Origin: Mesobacillus foraminis
Lineage (GTDB): Bacteria > Bacillota > Bacilli > Bacillales > Cytobacillaceae
Assembly (NCBI RefSeq): GCF_004340465.1
Contig: NZ_SLVV01000004.1
Location: 124,001 to 188,000, forward strand
Direction: 5' to 3'
Length of the DNA: 64,000 bases
Shown here: positions 17,749 through 27,063 of the stretch, piece after piece
Numbering within the stretch: position 1 is the first letter of the stretch
Layout: every line of letters starts with the position of its first letter
The notes under the pieces: generated by a model
The model's input: the letters and a program-made list of their open reading frames with translations, nothing else
The model's database searches: none
What the model was told of the DNA's origin: nothing
Program-made: the position numbers and the translations under genes

Positions 17749-17990
17749 TTACAAAAGGATAGACGACTCCCGCTTCGGGCTCCAGTCCAATATAGGACCT
17801 TTACATATGCAATTGGCTATCTTTTTCAGGTTCAAGACGGCGAATGTATGTATAGCCTGCATCGACCAGTTTTTTAAGTCCCCTTAGGATTGTCCAATGC
17901 ATGCCATGTTTTTTTTATCTGCGAATATCTGCTCGATGGTTTCCTTCAGTTTCGCATATATATCTATTACTTCATGTCTAAGCTGGGCTG
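17749..17990 (-). pseudogene. IS1182-type transposase, C-terminal fragment with frameshifts
   Basis: Read on the minus strand in three frames it gives LRHEVIDIYAKLKETIEQIFAD, then KKHGMHWTILRGLKKL after a slip in an A8 run, then SMQAIHTFAVLNLKKIAN after a second shift. These match the conserved IS1182 transposase tail (YAKRKETIERVFAD, HGMRWTTLRGLKK, SMQAMLTFAAMNLKK). Everything N-terminal is missing, and the coding stops where the Bacillaceae repeat begins. Confidence 0.85.
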
Positions 17991-18081
17991 TTTATTTCCG
18001 TTCCAGTCTTCGCTTTCCGCGGGGCTGGCGCTGAGCCTCCTCGTCGCAGCCTCCTGCGGGCATTCCACTCCAATCAACAGG
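17991..18081. repeat. Bacillaceae intergenic repeat (CTTCGCTTTCCGCGGGG type), internally shortened
   Basis: The unit begins TTTCCGTTCCAG, has CTTCGCTTTCCGCGGGG and GAGCCTCCTCG in the middle, and ends CACTCCAATCAACAGG. These are hallmarks of a GC-rich non-coding repeat I recall as widespread in Bacillaceae. It is much richer in GC than its surroundings. The ORF crossing it is not real. Confidence 0.7.
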
Positions 18082-18400
18082 TTTTCAAAAGTTTATCTAG
18101 CTGTGCAACCAAGCCCATTTTAAAATAGATAACTAACTAGTTTTATGAAGATGCTTTCGAAAAACCACTCAATCCAACGGGACCAACTTTAGTTTGTCCA
18201 CCAACCAAACTAAAAAGATTGTAGGCAAAATACGAATTTTCATCGAGTTTTGTCTACAGTCTGAAAAGAGCATTTTGCTCTTTTTCTTTCTATATAAAAA
18301 CAATTTTTGAAGGACTTTTCCCTCCAGTTCTCTTTTCATTTTCATTCATGGTACATCCTGAACATGCATTTCAAACGATCCATTTTGCCCTTTCTAAATA

Positions 18401-19039
18401 TTAATGGACAACCGGTGCTGTAAGGATAGGGTGAAGTTTCCCCTTTAGTGCAAATGAAACTTTGCCTGTCTCCTCTGACACCACCAGCACGAGAGCATCG
18501 CTCCTTTCGGTTAATCCTAGAGCTGCCCGGTGCCTGGTTCCTACTTTCTTTCCGATAATTACACCTGATGTCAGAGGAAGTACGTTTGCTGCTGAGACAA
18601 TTTGATTTCCACGAATCAGTACAGCCCCGTCGTGCAAAGGATTCCCTGGATAAAAGATCGCCTCCAGAAGTGCGGGTGTAAGTGCTGCCCCCACTGGCAT
18701 TCCTTTCTGAATCAGAAGCTCCACTGGCTCCAATCTTTCGACTACAATCAACGCACCATGCCTGTGATGCGATAGTCGTTGAACAGCAACAGCAAGGTCC
18801 GAGTATTTATCCGTAAAAGAAGACAAGTAACAGTTTAGATAAAATGATGCTGCTTTAGCTTCAATTATGTTGAATTTTTCTTTAATATCTTCTAATTTGC
18901 CCAATAAGCAATCATTTGCATCATCAAGAACTTCCAGGCTTTCTTTTAGTTCGTCCGTAATTTCATGAATTCCCTCCGCTAATTGTCGCTTTATAGGCGA
19001 AAAATCACAATTAGCTGTTCCTTCGCTGTGTTCTAGCAT
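18401..19039 (-). CDS. cdaS: Sporulation-type diadenylate cyclase CdaS
   Basis: 212 residues. An N-terminal two-helix region (about 12-65) matches the autoinhibitory domain of CdaS/YojJ. The DAC domain carries Asp137-Gly-Ala139 in LHDGAVLI and Arg169-His-Arg171 in GTRHRAALG, the two catalytic motifs that condense two ATP to c-di-AMP. CdaS acts in the forespore and affects germination in B. subtilis. GGGAGG precedes the ATG. Apparently monocistronic. Confidence 0.93.
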   Translation of the reverse strand: MLEHSEGTANCDFSPIKRQLAEGIHEITDELKESLEVLDDANDCLLGKLEDIKEKFNIIEAKAASFYLNCYLSSFTDKYSDLAVAVQRLSHHRHGALIVVERLEPVELLIQKGMPVGAALTPALLEAIFYPGNPLHDGAVLIRGNQIVSAANVLPLTSGVIIGKKVGTRHRAALGLTERSDALVLVVSEETGKVSFALKGKLHPILTAPVVH

Positions 19040-19323
19040 GGATATCCTCCCAAGTCTTTTGGGATTATTATCCGCTGGTCTGTCTTATATTATTTAAGTA
19101 CCTTCTCAAAAAGCTTCGTAATGTCGGAAGGATTGGGAGTGGAAAGATTCAGAGTTGATTCATTAGGAACATGCGGCATCCAGGAAACATAGTGATGCTG
19201 CCTGATATTCTTTTTTCTTCATCCCTAAAACACCAAAGACCTTTATGAAAACCCAGCTGCTAGGTATAAGAAACACTTACCTTTGTGCTGCCTTTCTCAT
19301 GTTTTGCCTATAAAATAAAAATA
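19040..19323. other. Intergenic region, nothing recognised
   Basis: About 280 bases upstream of cdaS with no ORF or motif I can support. A sigma-G promoter would be expected, but none stood out. Confidence 0.4.
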
Positions 19324-19342
19324 GGGAACTAATAAAGTTCCC
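19324..19342 (-). terminator. Intrinsic terminator of the DMP19-like gene
   Basis: GGGAACT and AGTTCCC with a five-base loop. The minus-strand reading continues TATTTTTATTTT. Confidence 0.8.
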
Positions 19343-19385
19343 GCTTCGTTAAAAACTGATTTATTTTAATGTTACCCAATGGAAA

Positions 19386-19856
19386 TTAACCCTCGTCGAC
19401 ATCAATGAGATCTCTATGAATTCTGATAAAATAGGCTTCCAGTGATGCTTGGAGCTTGCTGTCAAGCTGGTGGTATTCACTGTCTCCTCTTTCAACTAGG
19501 GAATAAAATTCTTCTTCCCCAATTTCACCATTTTCAAGCGCTGAATATTTTTCCCATATGCCTTGGATATACTTGTTTTCAATCTCTGCATATTCATGAG
19601 CACCGATTTTTTTCAGAATGCCAACTAACTCGTTTGCGAAACAATTGATACCAATGTTCTGTATGTGTTCTGAAAACCAAGTGATTAAACTTTCGTGACC
19701 CCCGCTCTCCAGTTCGGAATAGCATTGAAATACAATGAAAGTTTCATTCAATAATTTATCTTCGCTTGGATAATCCTGGTCACAAACTACATTAACTACA
19801 GCGTTCCATATATCGTCACGATCCAGCAGATCACTTCGTTTCATTTTAGGCTTCAT
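19386..19856 (-). CDS. DMP19/DUF4375 family protein
   Basis: 156 residues, very acidic. The family core is YSELESGGHESLITWFSEH (about 46-64), followed by helices ending AYFIRIHRDLIDVDEG. The founding member, Neisseria DMP19, is a DNA mimic that binds regulators. Bacterial DUF4375 relatives are mostly uncharacterised and often act as immunity-like proteins. GCAGGAGTGAAACC precedes the ATG. No toxin partner is adjacent. Confidence 0.75.
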   Translation of the reverse strand: MKPKMKRSDLLDRDDIWNAVVNVVCDQDYPSEDKLLNETFIVFQCYSELESGGHESLITWFSEHIQNIGINCFANELVGILKKIGAHEYAEIENKYIQGIWEKYSALENGEIGEEEFYSLVERGDSEYHQLDSKLQASLEAYFIRIHRDLIDVDEG

Positions 19857-20118
19857 GGTTTCACTCCTGCAGACTAATACACGTTAACACGTGACCAGTG
19901 TCTATTATTATCCTCAAGGTGAATTACAAAAGACTACAAACAAATTATAAACCTACTATTTGAATAATCATTTTTTTACAAATATTATCTATAAGATTTT
20001 AACATTCTTGTAAGATTTCTCTTAGATAAATGATAAAAAGCCAGTTCTATCGCTTTTAATCTCTTAATGCCTATCAAACTCGCTTGTTTATGTACAATAT
20101 GATCGCAACGTACCCAGC

Positions 20119-21468
20119 CTAGATTCTTGTGCCTTTGTTGAAATACTCTTCCATGATTTCATGTGGCACCATGTTTCCGCCTGTGCCCCAAATGAGATGA
20201 TGCCCATTTCGAAGTATACCTTCTAAATTATGTTCTTTAAGATAGTTTAACCCAACTGGGTGATTCTCCAGTAGGATGGGACCATAGAAACCGGCAAGAG
20301 CGGACGGCTCAAGATACAGATTTTCTGTAACAGCCAGATGATGCAAGAAGGAATATAACCGCTGATCTTCAATTGTGTAGCATCCGCTCAGCAGATGTCC
20401 CATTTTCCTTCCGACAAATCGGGAAGGACGTCCTACTGCCAACCCATCTGCCTCTGTTTTGTTATCCAGTCCAAAATCCTGGACTGACACCGAATCGTAA
20501 AGGCCGGTCATCTGCCCGATTAGGAAGCAGGGTGATTGGGTGGGCTCCGCAAAAAAGCAGTGAACATGATCTCCAAATTCCGCTTTAAGCCCATAGGCGA
20601 CTCCCCCCGGACCCCCGCCAACTCCGCATGGCAGATAGACAAACAGAGGATGGTTTTCATCCACGGTAATCTTCAGTCCTTCAAGCTGCTTCCTTAACCT
20701 GGAAGCGGCTACGGCGTAACCTAAAAAAAGGTCCTTCGAATTTTCATCATCGATAAAATAACACGTTGGATCGGCTGCCGCCTGGCTGCGGCCTTCTTCA
20801 ACAGCTTTGCTGTAATCGGATGCATATTCCTTCACATTAACACCCTTGTTACGGAGCAAATTCTTTTTCCATTGTTTTGCATCAGAAGACATGTGGACAG
20901 TTACCTTGAATCCCATCTGTGCGCCGACAATTCCGATGCTTAATCCTAAATTTCCTGTTGAGCCTACCGCAATTGAGTATTGGCTGAACAAATCTTTAAA
21001 ATCAGACCCGTCGAATGCTTTATAATTGTCGGTCAAATCGATTAAACCATGCTTAATGGCAATGTCTTCTGCGTGTTTTAATACTTCGTATATACCGCCC
21101 CTTGCTTTTATTGATCCTGATATTGGCAGGTGACTGTCACATTTAATCAGGAGTTTTCCTTTAAGTTCTATACTTTCAAGTTCTTCCATTCGCTTCTGCA
21201 TAGCCTGAATGGATAATAGTGGTGATTCAATGATTCCATTTGACTCTGCCGTTTCTGGAAATACCTCAGCTAGATAAGGTGCAAATCGCTCCAATCTCCG
21301 GGAGGCATCCTGGATATCTTCCTTTTCAGAAATTGGGATGCCGCATGAGGACTTGTCATATTGGGGATTGCCCCAGAAAATCTCAATGGGTTCAATTAAA
21401 TCCTTTAATAAAGGATAATCCACCAGCCACTGTTCAAGGCTCTTGCCACCTATCAGATTTGTTTTCAT
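20119..21468 (-). CDS. dsdA: D-serine ammonia-lyase
   Basis: 449 residues from the ATG at 21468, which has AGGAGGGACT immediately upstream; an open extension to 21564 lacks family similarity. The PLP lysine is Lys121 in SGSIKARGG. The glycine-rich phosphate loop appears as [14 protein letters not shown], and SALAG near the C-terminus is conserved. It converts D-serine to pyruvate and ammonia. E. coli DsdA is 442 residues. There is no dsdC or dsdX nearby, so it is probably a stand-alone detoxification gene. Confidence 0.95.
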   Translation of the reverse strand: MKTNLIGGKSLEQWLVDYPLLKDLIEPIEIFWGNPQYDKSSCGIPISEKEDIQDASRRLERFAPYLAEVFPETAESNGIIESPLLSIQAMQKRMEELESIELKGKLLIKCDSHLPISGSIKARGGIYEVLKHAEDIAIKHGLIDLTDNYKAFDGSDFKDLFSQYSIAVGSTGNLGLSIGIVGAQMGFKVTVHMSSDAKQWKKNLLRNKGVNVKEYASDYSKAVEEGRSQAAADPTCYFIDDENSKDLFLGYAVAASRLRKQLEGLKITVDENHPLFVYLPCGVGGGPGGVAYGLKAEFGDHVHCFFAEPTQSPCFLIGQMTGLYDSVSVQDFGLDNKTEADGLAVGRPSRFVGRKMGHLLSGCYTIEDQRLYSFLHHLAVTENLYLEPSALAGFYGPILLENHPVGLNYLKEHNLEGILRNGHHLIWGTGGNMVPHEIMEEYFNKGTRI

Positions 21469-21583
21469 AGTCCCTCCTGTGAAAATCGATTGTTTAAAAG
21501 ATAACAGTGTATCAACTGCCTTATTACCTTTCATTCTATCAGAAGAAGGATGCCATTGAGTCAATAATCACTCATATCAAGAT

Positions 21584-21612
21584 AAAAGACAGGGGAAAAT
21601 TCCCTGTCTTTA
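21584..21612. terminator. Hairpin between yezD and dsdA
   Basis: AAAGACAGGG pairs with CCCTGTCTTT. It lies past the end of yezD (minus strand) and before the dsdA promoter region of the opposite neighbour. Confidence 0.6.
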
Positions 21613-21640
21613 GGTAATCAGCAAACGGACCTTTAAAGGA

Positions 21641-21829
21641 TTACTCGCCCTTGGCTCTTCCAAGGTTTTCCTTTACTTTTTTCAGCGCAAATCGGTACTT
21701 CTCCCCTTTCTCGATTTGAGTTACCTGTGAATCGTGGACGGTGATCTGGATCGTTCCATATTCCAGGTTCTCTAAAAAGCTGAGGATCTTATCAATGACT
21801 TCCTGATCGATTTTATTCTTTGAAGACAA
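21641..21829 (-). CDS. yezD: YezD family protein (DUF2292)
   Basis: 62 residues with VIDKILSFLENLEYGTIQITVHDSQVTQIEKGEKYRF, the hallmark of YezD. It overlaps the end of the Rrf2 gene by 17 bases, so the two are translationally coupled. YezD-like proteins commonly lie beside sulfur assimilation genes in Firmicutes, as here. Molecular role unknown. Confidence 0.88.
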   Translation of the reverse strand: MSSKNKIDQEVIDKILSFLENLEYGTIQITVHDSQVTQIEKGEKYRFALKKVKENLGRAKGE

Positions 21830-22262
21830 CGAAATCTTCTCCTTTCATTAATCTAATCCGATTTAACAGTAAATCTTCAAGAGTTGTACGTTCCAGCACA
21901 TAGGCAATCGTATCCCTGACCAGGGACCATAGCGGTTTTAACTGGCATCCTTGCTCTAACGGGCAGGGTTCGTACTGGGTGATTGAGGCACAGCCCATCG
22001 GTGACAACGGTCCTTCAAGATTTCGAATCACTTCGCCGATAATGATATTCTCTGGACTTTTATGAAGAAGGTACCCACCCTTTGCACCACGTTTGCTTTG
22101 TACATAATCCAGCTTTTTTAGTTGAAGAAGGATTTTTTCTAGATACTGAATGGAAACCAGAGTTTTCTCCGAAATTTCTTGAATAGTCATTACAGTACCC
22201 TGATGTTGTCCCAGTACCAAAAGTGAACGCAATGCGTATTCTCCCTTACTGGATACCTTCAT
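21813..22262 (-). CDS. Rrf2-family regulator with three cysteines (candidate Fe-S sensor)
   Basis: 149 residues. The winged helix is at 1-80 (MKVSSKGEYALRSL, GAKGGYLL). Cys91, Cys100 and Cys106 give C-x8-C-x5-C, the cluster-binding position used by IscR, NsrR and RsrR. CymR-type sulfur regulators usually lack this triad. GTAGGAGGCCAAC precedes the ATG. Paired palindromes immediately upstream suggest autoregulation. It precedes yezD and lies at the end of the sulfonate cluster, so control of sulfur genes is likely but unproven. Confidence 0.88.
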   Translation of the reverse strand: MKVSSKGEYALRSLLVLGQHQGTVMTIQEISEKTLVSIQYLEKILLQLKKLDYVQSKRGAKGGYLLHKSPENIIIGEVIRNLEGPLSPMGCASITQYEPCPLEQGCQLKPLWSLVRDTIAYVLERTTLEDLLLNRIRLMKGEDFVVFKE

Positions 22263-22275
22263 GTTGGCCTCCTAC

Positions 22276-22339
22276 GAAAGTCGAGTAAACCAGTCGACTT
22301 TCAGCTTATTTTAAAAGTCGAGTCATTTAGTCGACTTTT
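22276..22339 (-). promoter_or_regulatory. Paired palindromic operators upstream of the Rrf2 gene
   Basis: GAAAGTCGA (22276-22284)/TCGACTTTC (22294-22302) and AAAAGTCGA (22313-22321)/TCGACTTTT (22331-22339). Both are 27 bp with 9-bp arms, with centres 37 bp apart. They sit 14-77 bases before the start codon. Confidence 0.75.
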
Positions 22340-22540
22340 GGGCAGTTTTTAATGTGTATGCGTTTCACCATGCTAACAATTCCAAGTAATTCTATTGGTT
22401 ATTAATATTTTAATTTATCATATTATGGGACTTATGTTAAAGCAACCACCTGCCAAGAAATTTTTTACAAATTTATTTTTCTCAATCTGATGTTTATATA
22501 GATAGTCACTATAAAAGGTTATTTTAATAAATGGTATATT

Positions 22541-23563
22541 TTATTTTATTCCCTGTATCTCTTTAAGAGCCTGTTCTACAAATTTGTTTTCAATCACTTT
22601 TTTGGTCTCAAGCTCCTTGTCAATTCCGCCAACGGAATATAAAAAGTCTGCCTGTTCCTGATGGGCGTTCGCAAATTCCTCTGTTGTCGGCGATAAAATG
22701 GAATCAGACTTTTCCAATACGGATTCTATAATCTCCACATCTATCTTTTCTGTCTTGGCTATATCCTTAGAAACCTCGTCAATATTCTCTGTAAAATGCT
22801 GTCGGACTTCTTCATATGTCTTTAAAAACAGGACCGTTAAATCCTTATGCTCTTCAATGAAATCTGTTCTGGCAATGAGAAAGCTTGGCGCATTAATATT
22901 GAGATCTTCTCCAGTGACCAGGACTTTTGCTCCGGTTTGATATACGGCAGTGGTAGTATAAGGCTCCCATATCGACCATGCATCAATTGAACCATTATCC
23001 AATGCAGGACGTGCTTCGTCAGGCTGAAGCTGGATGACCTCTATGTCCTTATCCGATAAACCTGCGCGGTCTAATGCCAGGTATAAAAAATTGTAAGCGC
23101 TGCTCCCTTTTGCTACCCCGATCTTCTTTCCTTTTAGATCTTTTAGTTCCTTTATGGAGCTGCCTTTTGGAATCACGATTGAATTTCCCTTCTTGCCATC
23201 ACTGGTAACTGCTATGGCTTTAAAATCGACATTTCCAGACTGACCTGCAATGACCGGTGTGCCTCCTACTGCTCCAAAATCAATTCGCCCAGATGCCAAT
23301 GCTTCAAAATGAGGCGGCCCACTGGCAAACTCATTCCATGTTACCTTAACCCCAGCTTTTTCAAATGCTTTCTCAAAATATTTATGTTGCCTTGCATATG
23401 GCAAAATTCCTACCTTCCCTTGAACACCAATGTTTACAACAAGATTCTGGTCTTTATTCGAGGTGGTGGCTTCTGATGAAGCGCCGGTCCCGGCGCAGGC
23501 ACTGAGCAGGAATAAAGATAAAATTAGTGAAAACATTTGAAGTGGTTTCATCCTCTTACCCAT
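22541..23563 (-). CDS. ssuA: Sulfonate-type ABC transporter, substrate-binding lipoprotein (copy 1)
   Basis: 340 residues. A lipoprotein signal ends in LFLLSAC at about residue 22. The mature part is an NMT1/SsuA-like type-2 binding protein (NIGVQGKVGILPYARQHKYFEKAF, GVAKGSSAYNFLYLALDRAGL, DAWSIWEPYTTTAVYQTGAKVL, in pieces). It captures aliphatic sulfonates or related anions outside the membrane. It is last in the ntaA-ssuB-ssuC-ssuA order, 89 bases after ssuC. Exact ligand unknown. Confidence 0.88.
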   Translation of the reverse strand: MGKRMKPLQMFSLILSLFLLSACAGTGASSEATTSNKDQNLVVNIGVQGKVGILPYARQHKYFEKAFEKAGVKVTWNEFASGPPHFEALASGRIDFGAVGGTPVIAGQSGNVDFKAIAVTSDGKKGNSIVIPKGSSIKELKDLKGKKIGVAKGSSAYNFLYLALDRAGLSDKDIEVIQLQPDEARPALDNGSIDAWSIWEPYTTTAVYQTGAKVLVTGEDLNINAPSFLIARTDFIEEHKDLTVLFLKTYEEVRQHFTENIDEVSKDIAKTEKIDVEIIESVLEKSDSILSPTTEEFANAHQEQADFLYSVGGIDKELETKKVIENKFVEQALKEIQGIK

Positions 23564-23652
23564 CTATTTTCTCTTCCCTTCTATTCTTTATTTTTCTCAT
23601 CTTTATAGTCGGAATTGAATGGCAAGAAAAGAATTCTTTCTTTTTCCTCCAA

Positions 23653-24492
23653 CTATCCCTGGAAATTATCCTGCCACTTTAAAAGTTTACGTTCAAATAC
23701 TCTTACGAAAGAATCGGACAGTTTTCCAAATACGGCAAAGATAATGATCCCGACAAAAACAACGGATGTTTGAGAGAATTGCCTTGCATCCATGATAAGA
23801 TACCCTACACCCTGACTTGAACCCATTAATTCAGCGGCTACCAATGCCAGCCATGCTACTCCTAATGATAATCTCAAACCCAGAAGGATGTTAGGGAGAG
23901 CTGCAGGTAGTATTAATAAAGTAATTTGCTTCCACCTGTTGAACTCTAAAACCTTAGCAACTGAAAACAATCTTGAATCGACTCCCCTTATTCCAAGAAA
24001 GGTATTTACATATAAGGGGAAAAAAGCACCCTTGGCAATTAACAATATTTTTGAAAGCTCACCAAACCCAAACCACAAGATAAATAAAGGAATCACTGCC
24101 AAAGTTGGAATGGTTCTTAACATTTGCAAGGTAGGATCCAGGGTGTCTTCAACATTCTTGTTAAAGCCCACTGCCAGCCCTGCAAGCAAGCCTAGAGTTC
24201 CGCCTAACAGGAAGCCTCCTAATGCCCTTAATAAGCTGATTTGAAAATGATCAGCCAGATTTCCGGTTGTTAGCAAATCGATAAAAGTGAAGAAAATGAT
24301 GCTTGGCCTTGGCAGAAGTGTCTCGGAAATGATGCCCAATACTCCTGTGAGTTCCCAAAGGACTAAGATCATTACAGGTAGGATGAATCCCTTTAACAGA
24401 AGGCCGATGTTTGTCAATTCTCTTCTTCTTCCAGCAGCCTCTTCCTTTCCAGACTTGAGTTTGTTCAATGAAACGGTTGTATGGTTATGCAC
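23653..24492 (-). CDS. ssuC: Sulfonate-type ABC transporter permease (copy 1)
   Basis: 279 residues initiated at GTG with GGGGGATGAAAA upstream. Six membrane spans and the BPD EAA-like loop (NRWKQITLLILPAALPNILLG) mark a SsuC/TauC permease. The N-terminus carries about 25 extra polar residues compared with copy 2. It follows ssuB by 12 bases. Confidence 0.9.
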   Translation of the reverse strand: MHNHTTVSLNKLKSGKEEAAGRRRELTNIGLLLKGFILPVMILVLWELTGVLGIISETLLPRPSIIFFTFIDLLTTGNLADHFQISLLRALGGFLLGGTLGLLAGLAVGFNKNVEDTLDPTLQMLRTIPTLAVIPLFILWFGFGELSKILLIAKGAFFPLYVNTFLGIRGVDSRLFSVAKVLEFNRWKQITLLILPAALPNILLGLRLSLGVAWLALVAAELMGSSQGVGYLIMDARQFSQTSVVFVGIIIFAVFGKLSDSFVRVFERKLLKWQDNFQG

Positions 24493-24504
24493 TTTTCATC
24501 CCCC

Positions 24505-25275
24505 TTATATTCCAGCACTATTGACTAGCTCCAGCTCTTCTACCTTTTCAAATTCCCCCATCACTTTTTGCCGATAATCCTGAAAAAGCTTTGTTGTTTT
24601 TTTTCTTGGAAATGGTAAATCGATCGTAACAGCTTTTTGGATTGTCCCTGGCCTGGAACTCATAATCATGACCTTATTTCCTAAATAGACAGCCTCATCA
24701 ATATCATGAGTGACAAAAACCATTGTTGTTTTCTCTTCTTTCCAAATATCCAGAAGAGCTTCTTGCATGTGCGAACGGGTAAATGCATCCAATGCTCCAA
24801 AAGGTTCATCTAACAAAAGGATTTTAGGCTTTCTAAGCAAAGCTCTGGCAATCGCTACTCTTTGTGCCATTCCGCCTGACAGCTCTTTTGGATATGCCCG
24901 TTCAAAACCTTCCAGCCTTACAAGTTTGATCAGCTTTTTGACTTCCGCCTGGACCTTTTCATCTTTAAGAGATAAATTGGCTGCGATGTTCTTTTCTACT
25001 GTAAGCCAGGGAAATAATCGGGGCTCTTGAAAAATAAATCCTTGATGGACACTGGCACTTGTAATGATTTCACCATCCAGTCGAATGTCGCCCTCATAGT
25101 CTGTATCAAGTCCCGCGATTGCTTTAAGCAGTGTGCTTTTCCCGCACCCGCTGGGACCTATTATGGTTAGAAATTCGCCTCTTTTTACATTTAAGCTGAT
25201 GTCCTTCAATACGTGGACTTTTTCCCTTCCTTTACTAAAGGTTTTGGTTAAATGATTTAGTTCAAGCAGTGTCAT
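24505..25275 (-). CDS. ssuB: Sulfonate-type ABC transporter ATPase (copy 1)
   Basis: 256 residues. Walker [10 protein letters not shown] (about 39-47), signature LSGGMAQR, Walker [13 protein letters not shown] and the H-loop VFVTHD are intact. AAAGGAGCTAAAA precedes the ATG. It energises the copy-1 permease. The order and 12-23-base spacings show one operon with ntaA. Confidence 0.93.
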   Translation of the reverse strand: MTLLELNHLTKTFSKGREKVHVLKDISLNVKRGEFLTIIGPSGCGKSTLLKAIAGLDTDYEGDIRLDGEIITSASVHQGFIFQEPRLFPWLTVEKNIAANLSLKDEKVQAEVKKLIKLVRLEGFERAYPKELSGGMAQRVAIARALLRKPKILLLDEPFGALDAFTRSHMQEALLDIWKEEKTTMVFVTHDIDEAVYLGNKVMIMSSRPGTIQKAVTIDLPFPRKKTTKLFQDYRQKVMGEFEKVEELELVNSAGI

Positions 25276-25298
25276 TTTTAGCTCCTTTCGATCCCTTT

Positions 25299-26645
25299 TT
25301 AAACATTTATTTTCTGAAAAATATTAGCTGGTCTTAAGAGACCAAGGTGCTCTCGTAAAGTGGTTCCTGTATAGTCTTCTCTGAAAATGCCCCGGTTTTG
25401 TAATTCGGGGACTACTAGGTCAACGAATTCATCCAATCCGCCAGGCATGTACGGGGGCATAATATTAAACCCGTCTGCCGCACCATGTTCAAACCATTCC
25501 TGCAGCTGATCGGCAATCTGGATGGGTGTCCCCTTTATCTCCCTGTGTCCTCTTGCCCCGGCTACACGCTGGTATAATTGCCGTATCGTGAGTTTTTCCC
25601 GGTCTCCTAAACTTTTTACAAGCTGAAACCTGGTCTTTGCTCCGTTAATGTCCTTGATATCGGGAAGTTCAGGTAGTGGTTTATCAATTGGATACTCCGA
25701 TAAATCATAGCTTATGAGGGCTGAAAGCAGGCCGACACCTACTTTTTCTGGAATCAATTCCATCAGCTGCTGTTTCTTTTCAGATGCTTCTTTTTCTGTC
25801 CTTCCTATTACAGGGAATACACCGGGCATTATTTTCAATGAATGTTCCTCACGGCCATATTTCTTCAAACGCCCTTTAACATCCTGGTAAAATGCCTGAG
25901 CCTCTGAAATGGTCTGCCAGGCAGTAAAGATTACTTCCGCGGTTTTAGCTGCAAGGTCTTTTCCGGATTCTGATGACCCCGCCTGAATAATGACAGGATG
26001 GCCTTGTACAGGCCTGGCAATATTTAAAGGTCCTTTCACGGAAAACCAATGATCTTTGTGATCTACTTGATGAACTTTCGTGGGATCTGCAAATATCCCT
26101 GTTTCTTTATTAATTAAAAGAGCATCATCCTCCCAGCTGTCCCACAGTTTTTTTACTACCTCTACAAACTCCTCGGCCCTGTTATACCTGGCACCATGTT
26201 CGAGGTGCCGTTCCTTGCTAAAATTCAGAGCTTCCGCTTCACTTGATGAGGTTACAACATTCCATCCCGCACGACCGGAGCTAAGATGGTCAATGGTCGC
26301 AAATTTTCTTGCGAGATGATAGGGCTCGTTATAAGTAGTGGATGCAGTAGCTGCTAATCCTATCCGCTTCGTAACGACTGCAAGAGCAGAAAGAAGGGTC
26401 ACCGGATCTGGCCTTATGTTGACGCTTTGCTCAATACCTGCTCCATCACGGTCATGAACTGCATAACCGTCTGCAAAAAAAATCATGTCAAATTTACCCC
26501 GCTCTGCAGTCTCTGCCAATTTGCGATAAATATCAAAGGACAGAATTCCGTCAGTCTGGCTCTCAGGGTGTCTCCATGAAGCTACATGATGGCCCGGAAC
26601 CATAAAAAATGCCCCTAATTTCATTTGTTGCTTTCCAATTTGCAT
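25299..26645 (-). CDS. NtaA/DszA-family FMN-dependent monooxygenase
   Basis: 448 residues, the usual length for NtaA/SnaA/DszA/YxeK proteins. Characteristic segments are [45 protein letters not shown] and the C-terminal [17 protein letters not shown]. These enzymes use FMNH2 supplied by a separate reductase to cleave C-N, C-S or N-substituted substrates. In Bacillus, relatives act in sulfur-source salvage. Start with AGGAG 8 bases upstream. The downstream ABC genes suggest it processes the transported compound. Confidence 0.88.
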   Translation of the reverse strand: MQIGKQQMKLGAFFMVPGHHVASWRHPESQTDGILSFDIYRKLAETAERGKFDMIFFADGYAVHDRDGAGIEQSVNIRPDPVTLLSALAVVTKRIGLAATASTTYNEPYHLARKFATIDHLSSGRAGWNVVTSSSEAEALNFSKERHLEHGARYNRAEEFVEVVKKLWDSWEDDALLINKETGIFADPTKVHQVDHKDHWFSVKGPLNIARPVQGHPVIIQAGSSESGKDLAAKTAEVIFTAWQTISEAQAFYQDVKGRLKKYGREEHSLKIMPGVFPVIGRTEKEASEKKQQLMELIPEKVGVGLLSALISYDLSEYPIDKPLPELPDIKDINGAKTRFQLVKSLGDREKLTIRQLYQRVAGARGHREIKGTPIQIADQLQEWFEHGAADGFNIMPPYMPGGLDEFVDLVVPELQNRGIFREDYTGTTLREHLGLLRPANIFQKINV

Positions 26646-26742
26646 CTTATCGACTCCTGTTTGCTAAAATTCTATTCGATTTACAAACCGTACTACCAAG
26701 ACAATCAAAATTTAGGCTTTTCAAAGTGATCCAATCATTCGT

Positions 26743-27063
26743 TTACAGGTTAATATTTTTAATAAACTCATTCAGTTTAATCGCCAATCCACCATGACCG
26801 AATCTAATAAATTTCTGTGTTCCTGCAGCAGGTATATTCGTAGATATGAATTTAAGAAAGGTTAAAATATAAAACCTTCTATTAAGGACATCTTCCACTC
26901 CGTTTTCAAAAAACCAATTATCGATTGTGTTAAACACCCCTCTGTTAATGTGATAAAGTTCATAACATCTGCTATAAAACTTTAAATCTGGCAGATTTAA
27001 CTCACCATTGTCAGGCTCCGTTATATCCAATATGTTTAAAACTTCTTTCGGCACTTGAAACAT
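26743..27063 (-). CDS. ribR: RibR-like C-terminal domain, in a separate reading frame
   Basis: 106 residues from an ATG with AGGAAGG directly before it. GELNLPDLKFYSRCYELYHINRGVFNTIDNWFFENG and the end FIRFGHGGLAIKLNEFI match the C-terminal half of B. subtilis RibR, which antagonises FMN riboswitches. In B. subtilis this half is fused to the flavokinase. Here the frame differs by +1 and overlaps the kinase ORF by 53 bases. It may be a separate protein, a product of frameshifting, or debris of a mutation. Confidence 0.75.
   Translation of the reverse strand: MFQVPKEVLNILDITEPDNGELNLPDLKFYSRCYELYHINRGVFNTIDNWFFENGVEDVLNRRFYILTFLKFISTNIPAAGTQKFIRFGHGGLAIKLNEFIKNINL

Larger units (their letters stand above)
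17683..18263 (-). mobile_element. Decayed IS1182-family insertion element
   Basis: 581 bases bounded by imperfect inverted ends (CAGTCTATAGCCAAAA on the left; CAGACTGTAGACAAAA as the reverse of the right). It is flanked by direct copies of a 21-bp palindromic terminator hairpin (17662-17682 and 18264-18284). Inside are frameshifted transposase C-terminal coding, a 24-bp palindrome and a Bacillaceae intergenic repeat. IS1182-type elements are about 1.5-2 kb, so most of the transposase is lost. The flanking hairpins look like a palindromic target-site duplication. Confidence 0.75.

Noticed and set aside
17890-18123. 77-codon plus-strand ORF
   Set aside because: It crosses the IS remnant and the Bacillaceae repeat, and has no ribosome site.
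25303-25320. CodY-like sequence TATTTTCTGAAAAAT
   Set aside because: Lies in the 3' end of a coding region and matches by AT-richness; not near a promoter.
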